Both the position numbers and the translations under genes were made by a program. From Methylobacterium nodulans ORS 2060 (GTDB lineage: Bacteria > Pseudomonadota > Alphaproteobacteria > Rhizobiales > Beijerinckiaceae), in assembly GCF_000022085.1 (NCBI RefSeq), contig NC_011894.1, positions 1,390,501 to 1,454,500 of the forward strand: a stretch of DNA of 64,000 bases, written 5' to 3'. Every line of letters starts with the position of its first letter. Position 1 is the stretch's first letter. Under the pieces are notes generated by a model. The model made no database searches, was not told the origin of the DNA, and saw only the letters and a list, made by a program, of their open reading frames with translations. This document shows, in pieces, positions 60,499 through 64,000 of the stretch.

Positions 60499-61785
60499 TC
60501 AGGCGAGCTGGACGGCCTGGGCCTGTGCCGTGCTCGGCGCCTCGGCCGCCGAGAGGTAGCGCAGGCGCAGGGGCTTCAGGACGAACAGGGCGAGCACCGC
60601 CGCCGCGAGGTTGAGCCCGATGATCAACCCGAACACCGCCGACCAGCCATAGGCGGCCGAGACCATGCTGGCGAACGGCACCAGGAATGCGGCCGATCCC
60701 TTGGCCGTGTAGAGGAGCCCGGCATTGCTCGCCGCGAATTTCGAGCCGAAGGTGTCGCCGCAGGTCGCCGGGAACAGGCTGTAGATCTCCCCGAACACGC
60801 CGAAATAGACGGCCGTGGCGATGACGAAGATGATGGGGTTGCGGCCGAACAGCAGCAGGGCGATCACGGCCGCCGCCGCCGTGCCGAAGGCGATGAACAT
60901 GGTGTTCTCGCGGCCGATCGTGTCGGAGACCCAGCCGAAGAACGGGCGCCCGAAGCCATCGAAGATGCGGTCGAGGGAGATCGCGAAGGTCAGGGCCGCC
61001 ATCTGCAGGCCGAGCATGCTGACGGGGACGTCCGCCACCTTGAAGTCGTGGGCGATCGGGGCGATCTGCGCGGCCGTCATCAGGCCGCCCGACGCGACCA
61101 TGACGAACATGGCGTACATCACCCAGAAGACCGGCGTGCGCACGGCCTCGCTCGGCGTGCGGTCCACCTGGGCCTGCGGCAGGTGCAGGCTCTTGCGCTT
61201 GACCGGCACGGCGACGCTCGGCTTGCGCAGGAGGAACGACAGCGCGACCACGACCCCGCCCTGGATCAGGCCGAAGGTGAAGAAGGCGTTCTGGTAGCCG
61301 CTGGCGGCGATCATCTTGGCGATGGGGACCACGGTCAGCGCCGCGCCCGCCCCGAAGCCGGCCGCCGTCGCGCCCGCGGCGAGACCCCGCCGGTCCGGGA
61401 ACCATTTCAGCGCGTTCCCGACGCAGGTGCCGTACACCGCCCCCGCCCCGATGCCGCCGACGACGGCGCCCAGATAGAGGAGCGGCAGCGATTCGGCATA
61501 GGCGTCCAGGAGCCATGCGAGCGCGATCATCACGCCGCCGAAGCACACCACGATCTGCGGCCCGTAGCGGTCGACGAACCACGCCTCGACCGGCACCAGC
61601 CAGGTCTCGGTGGCGACGAAGATCGTGAAGGCGAACTGGATCGCGGTCCGCCCCCAGTGGAACTTCTCGTCGATCGGGTCGACGAACAGCGTCCAGCCGT
61701 ACTGAAGGTTGGCGATCATAGCCATGCAGACGATGCCGAACGCGAGCTGCCACCACTTCGCGGACGGGGAGTCCTGACATTCCAT
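60499..61785 (-). CDS. oxlT: oxalate:formate antiporter family MFS carrier
   Basis: 428-residue inner-membrane carrier with 12 helices. It follows OxlT of Oxalobacter closely: NLQYGWTLFVDPIDEKFHWG in helix 1, DRYGPQIVVCFGG, KWFPDRRGLAAGATAAGFGA between helices 4 and 5, and LLYTAKGSAAFLVPFAS in helix 11, where OxlT places its essential lysine. It would exchange oxalate for formate, fitting an organism that can use oxalate. No formyl-CoA transferase or oxalyl-CoA decarboxylase gene is in the window. GGGAAAAACAGGG lies before the ATG. A perfect operator-like palindrome lies 60 bases upstream. Confidence 0.88.
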   Translation of the reverse strand: MECQDSPSAKWWQLAFGIVCMAMIANLQYGWTLFVDPIDEKFHWGRTAIQFAFTIFVATETWLVPVEAWFVDRYGPQIVVCFGGVMIALAWLLDAYAESLPLLYLGAVVGGIGAGAVYGTCVGNALKWFPDRRGLAAGATAAGFGAGAALTVVPIAKMIAASGYQNAFFTFGLIQGGVVVALSFLLRKPSVAVPVKRKSLHLPQAQVDRTPSEAVRTPVFWVMYAMFVMVASGGLMTAAQIAPIAHDFKVADVPVSMLGLQMAALTFAISLDRIFDGFGRPFFGWVSDTIGRENTMFIAFGTAAAAVIALLLFGRNPIIFVIATAVYFGVFGEIYSLFPATCGDTFGSKFAASNAGLLYTAKGSAAFLVPFASMVSAAYGWSAVFGLIIGLNLAAAVLALFVLKPLRLRYLSAAEAPSTAQAQAVQLA

Positions 61786-61844
61786 CCCTGTTTTTCCCTT
61801 TCGTCGGGCGCAGCGCCCGGCGGCTGAGAATGCATTAAATCTCC

Positions 61845-61861
61845 TGGTATGCAACATACCA
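61845..61861. promoter_or_regulatory. perfect 7-3-7 palindrome upstream of oxlT
   Basis: TGGTATG-CAA-CATACCA. The TGGT-N-ACCA core is the form of operators bound by FadR-subfamily GntR regulators. It lies 60 bases upstream of the oxlT start, where a repressor or activator would sit. No regulator gene is adjacent. From here to 62171 I see no supportable gene. Confidence 0.6.
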
Positions 61862-62171
61862 AACGCAGATTTGCGGCCCAGGTGAGCTATCATGCCGGTC
61901 GTGGCTGCCGGGAGGCGTCGATTGGTCCCGGGCACCCGGGGCGCCTCACCCGGGGCTCCACGTCGCAAGGATCCAGGGAGGTTGCCCGGCGCGGCGCCGA
62001 TCAGATCGATGCGCCGCTCCGGGCCGCACGACAGGCGGCCAATGACGGCACCTGCCGCTTCCGCAGCGATCTGGCCCGGGGCAGGCTTCGGCCCAAGCCG
62101 TTCTCGGCTGCCCGAAGACTCGGGATAGAAGATGCGACCGGAGATTGAGTATTCGTGGACTGCAAATCCGA

Positions 62172-62336
62172 ATTGAAGCCTCGACGCAAGAGGTGTCGAG
62201 CCACATCGCGGCGGTGTCGGTGGCGGCGAACGAGACCGGACAAGTCGCCGAGATGGTCCGGAGCGTGGCCGCCACCCTCGCCGGGCACTCGGACGGGCTG
62301 AAGGGCAGCGTCACCCGGTTCCTCGCCGCAAGCTGA
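62172..62336 (+). pseudogene. C-terminal remnant of a methyl-accepting chemotaxis protein
   Basis: IEASTQEVSSHIAAVSVAAN, ETGQVAEMVRSVAATLAGHS and GLKGSVTRFLAAS form the characteristic last helix and tail of chemoreceptors. The sensor, HAMP and signalling tip are absent; upstream sequence is not coding in this frame. About 54 residues remain. Repeats C and A follow immediately. Confidence 0.75.
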
Positions 62337-62345
62337 ATAGAAACT

Positions 62346-62591
62346 GAGGTGCGTGGAAGCCGCCCCGCTCCTCATGCTGAGGTGCTCCGAAGGAGCCTCG
62401 AAGCACCCCAGACCGCTCGTCCAAGATTCGGGTGGCCGGGAAAACCGGTCCGGGGTGCTTCGAGGCTCGCTGCGGTGCGATCTTCGATCGCCAGCACCTC
62501 AGAGCATGAGGGCCGAGGTTGGCTGCCACAGGCGGGAGCGCTCAGTCAGCCGCGGTTTCATCCGTCAGGGTCAGCGCGGCTGGTGGTGAAC
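62346..62591 (+). repeat. repeat family C, longest copy
   Basis: AGGTGCGTGGAAGCCGCCCC then GCTCCTCATGCTGAGGTGCT. A long inverted repeat (GAGGTGCTCC...GGGTGCTTCGAGGC pairs, CCTCATGC / GCATGAGG) spans most of it, and it ends AGCCGCGGTTTCATCCGTCA, GGTGGTGAACTGAT. It is directly abutted to repeat A. Confidence 0.85.
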
Positions 62592-62734
62592 TGATACCAA
62601 CGGTCATTTCCATGTGACCGTTGGTTCCGGTCTCGAATTTTCGCCAAGCCTCTTCACGAAGCCTTCGGCTTGGCCTCGACAATTCGAGATGGGTCAATGG
62701 CCCAATGCGTCGGCATCTTGGGCCGTTGGTATGA
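62592..62734 (-). repeat. repeat family A, copy 4
   Basis: ATACCAACGGTCATTTCC / GTGACCGTTGGT at the left, TCTCGAATTTTCGCCAAGCC and GGCTTGGCCTCGACAATTCG in the middle, and CTTGGGCCGTTGGTAT at the right. Read on the minus strand it begins 9 bases after the stop of the gene at 62744, in the same order and orientation as copies 1 and 2. Confidence 0.88.
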
Positions 62735-62743
62735 CGCGGCGTT

Positions 62744-64000
62744 TCATCCGCCCGTCACGGCGGCGGGCCTCGGCGCGATCTCGTTCAGCGCGAGCTCGGC
62801 GAGCCAGCGCAGGCGCCTCTCCTCCTCCGGATCGAGGACGCGCGGGCGCGTGTCGGCGATGCAGAGGGTCCCGATGCAGTGGCCGTCCGCCAGGATCAGG
62901 GGCTGGCCGGCGTAGAAGCGCAGATGGGGCGGCCCGACCACGGCCGGGCTGTCGGCGAAGCGCGCGTCGAGCAGGGTGTCGGGCACCACGAGCGGGTCAC
63001 GGCAGCCGCCCCCGTCGGAGGCCGCGACCGCGTGGGCGCAGAGCGAGGCGTCGCGCGGGACTTCCCGGAAGGTCAGCCCGTGGCTGGCCTTGAACCATTG
63101 CCGGTCGCTGTCGACGAGGCTCAGCGCCGCGAAGGGCACCGCGAAGCTGCGGGCCGCCAGCGCCACGATCCGGTCGAACCGCTCCTCGGGCGGCGTGTCG
63201 AGGAGGTCGAGACGCCGCAGCGCGGCGAGCCGCTCCGCCTCGCCGGGGGGCTTGGCGGCGCGGGCCCAGCGGCAGGCCGTGCGCATCAGCCATGCGCGCA
63301 GGCGGGTGCGGGCGTAGCTCGGCGTGAAGGGGGTGACGAGCCGGTCGCTGATCCCGATCTCCTCGTCGCCGCGCCGGTCGCCCGAGCGGCTCACCAGCAC
63401 GATCGGCAGGTCCTGCCCCTGCGCCCCGAGCGCCCGCACGGCCGCGCAGATCTCCGCCAGGCGCCCGGCCGGCTCCGGCCCGTTCGCGATCACCGCGAGG
63501 GCGGGCCGGTGGCGCAGGACGGCCTGCGCCACCGCATCGGGCGTCAGCGCGGCTGCGTGCACGCCGACGCCATCCCCACGCAGGATCGCGGTGATGCCCG
63601 CCGCCGCGGCCGGATCGGCGGCGGCGATCACCACCGATTGCGCCGCGAGCGCCGAGCCCACCGCCTCCCGGGCCGAGCGCGCCCGGGCGCCGGCGGGCGC
63701 GGCGATGCGCGCGGCCGAGAGGTCGATCACCTGGCCCTCGGCGGCGGCGAAGAGGTCGAGGTCGGGGACGCGGTAGCGGGCGACCAGGGCGTCCAGGCTG
63801 TCGTCGTCGCGGTCGGGGTCGTGGTGCATCAGGGCGAGCCGCGCCGCGCCCGCTTCCAGGGCGACGCGGCGGGCATACTCGACGGTGCTGTGGCCCCAGC
63901 CGATCTTCGCCGGGTACTCGGCGGCCGTGTACTGGGCGTCGTGGATCACCAGATCGGCGCCCTGCAGGAAGTCGGCATGCCGGCGGTCCTGCCCCTCCGG
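62744..64000 (-). CDS. metallo-beta-lactamase-fold hydrolase / degenerate receiver / GAF fusion (5' end outside window)
   Basis: 418 residues visible; the frame is open to the window edge, so the N-terminus is missing. Residues 1-70 are the end of a metallo-beta-lactamase-fold phosphodiesterase-like domain (HADFLQGADLVIHDAQYTAA, GWGHSTVEYARRVALEAGAA, LALMHHDPDRDDD). Residues about 110-235 resemble a receiver (AQSVVIAAADPAAAAGITAI) whose acceptor position reads VIANGPEPAG, with Asn where Asp is expected. Residues about 250-405 are a GAF domain (RLDLLDTPPEERFDRIVALA, LSLVDSDRQWFKASHGL, YAGQPLILADGHCIGTLCI). Probably a cyclic-nucleotide-related signalling enzyme with a redox/light/ligand-sensing GAF. 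Repeat A follows the stop. Confidence 0.85.
   Translation of the reverse strand, partial: PEGQDRRHADFLQGADLVIHDAQYTAAEYPAKIGWGHSTVEYARRVALEAGAARLALMHHDPDRDDDSLDALVARYRVPDLDLFAAAEGQVIDLSAARIAAPAGARARSAREAVGSALAAQSVVIAAADPAAAAGITAILRGDGVGVHAAALTPDAVAQAVLRHRPALAVIANGPEPAGRLAEICAAVRALGAQGQDLPIVLVSRSGDRRGDEEIGISDRLVTPFTPSYARTRLRAWLMRTACRWARAAKPPGEAERLAALRRLDLLDTPPEERFDRIVALAARSFAVPFAALSLVDSDRQWFKASHGLTFREVPRDASLCAHAVAASDGGGCRDPLVVPDTLLDARFADSPAVVGPPHLRFYAGQPLILADGHCIGTLCIADTRPRVLDPEEERRLRWLAELALNEIAPRPAAVTGG

Noticed and set aside
61862..62171. Possible short genes between oxlT and the chemoreceptor remnant
   Set aside because: Open frames are short, arginine-rich and without ribosome binding sites or motifs.

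Overview
GC-rich chromosomal window from an alphaproteobacterium, most likely a Methylobacterium-type member of the Methylobacteriaceae. This is inferred from an orphan FlaF, an OxlT-like oxalate carrier, the HRDVSPDN-type envelope kinase and four families of intergenic palindromic repeats of the kind that litter such genomes. I saw no rRNA, tRNA, CRISPR array, prophage or transposase gene. All calls come from reading the sequence; no database search was run.

0-6 kb: aldo/keto reductase, a small MFS carrier, a PRC-barrel protein and a protein with two HARP-like repeats. Then a zinc-type locus: Zur-like box, a CobW GTPase pseudogene that has lost its middle, and an intact DUF1826 gene. 5.8-11.7 kb: a cobalamin riboswitch drives a methyltransferase gene followed by btuB, btuF, btuC and btuD, closely spaced or overlapping, and ended by an inverted-repeat element.

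11.8-34 kb is dominated by envelope and signalling proteins: an intact caspase-like protease, an AsmA protein, an orphan RND adaptor, an HD-GYP protein, a nidogen-domain autotransporter, a small exported protein that shares its last residues with the caspase, and a divergent pair of transcription units. One carries a membrane Ser/Thr kinase and a PP2C phosphatase; the other carries OmpA, a pseudo-caspase with both catalytic residues replaced and TPRs, a second OmpA protein, an RND adaptor and an RND permease. This block is the best candidate for an undescribed system.

34-44 kb: a SNF2 helicase pseudogene (middle lost), a phospholipase D/cardiolipin synthase convergent with a YbhN-YbhP-like pair, a short-chain dehydrogenase, a phosphoesterase, several small exported or membrane proteins, FlaF, and a patatin-like phospholipase. 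44-52 kb: a complete dipeptide-type ABC importer (fused double ATPase, two permeases, Tat-exported binding protein) divergent from an AbgB-like M20 amidohydrolase. 52-64 kb: DHA2 drug exporter, DUF3088, an exported-looking MmgE/PrpD protein with a TetR regulator, ProC, an ECF42-type sigma factor with its DGPF/YCII partner, an alpha/beta hydrolase, OxlT with a perfect operator palindrome, a chemoreceptor remnant, and a metallo-hydrolase/receiver/GAF fusion running off the right edge.

Repeat families A, B, C and D sit almost only between genes. The four long A copies and several B copies begin within about 12 bases of a stop codon, suggesting a role in 3' end formation.
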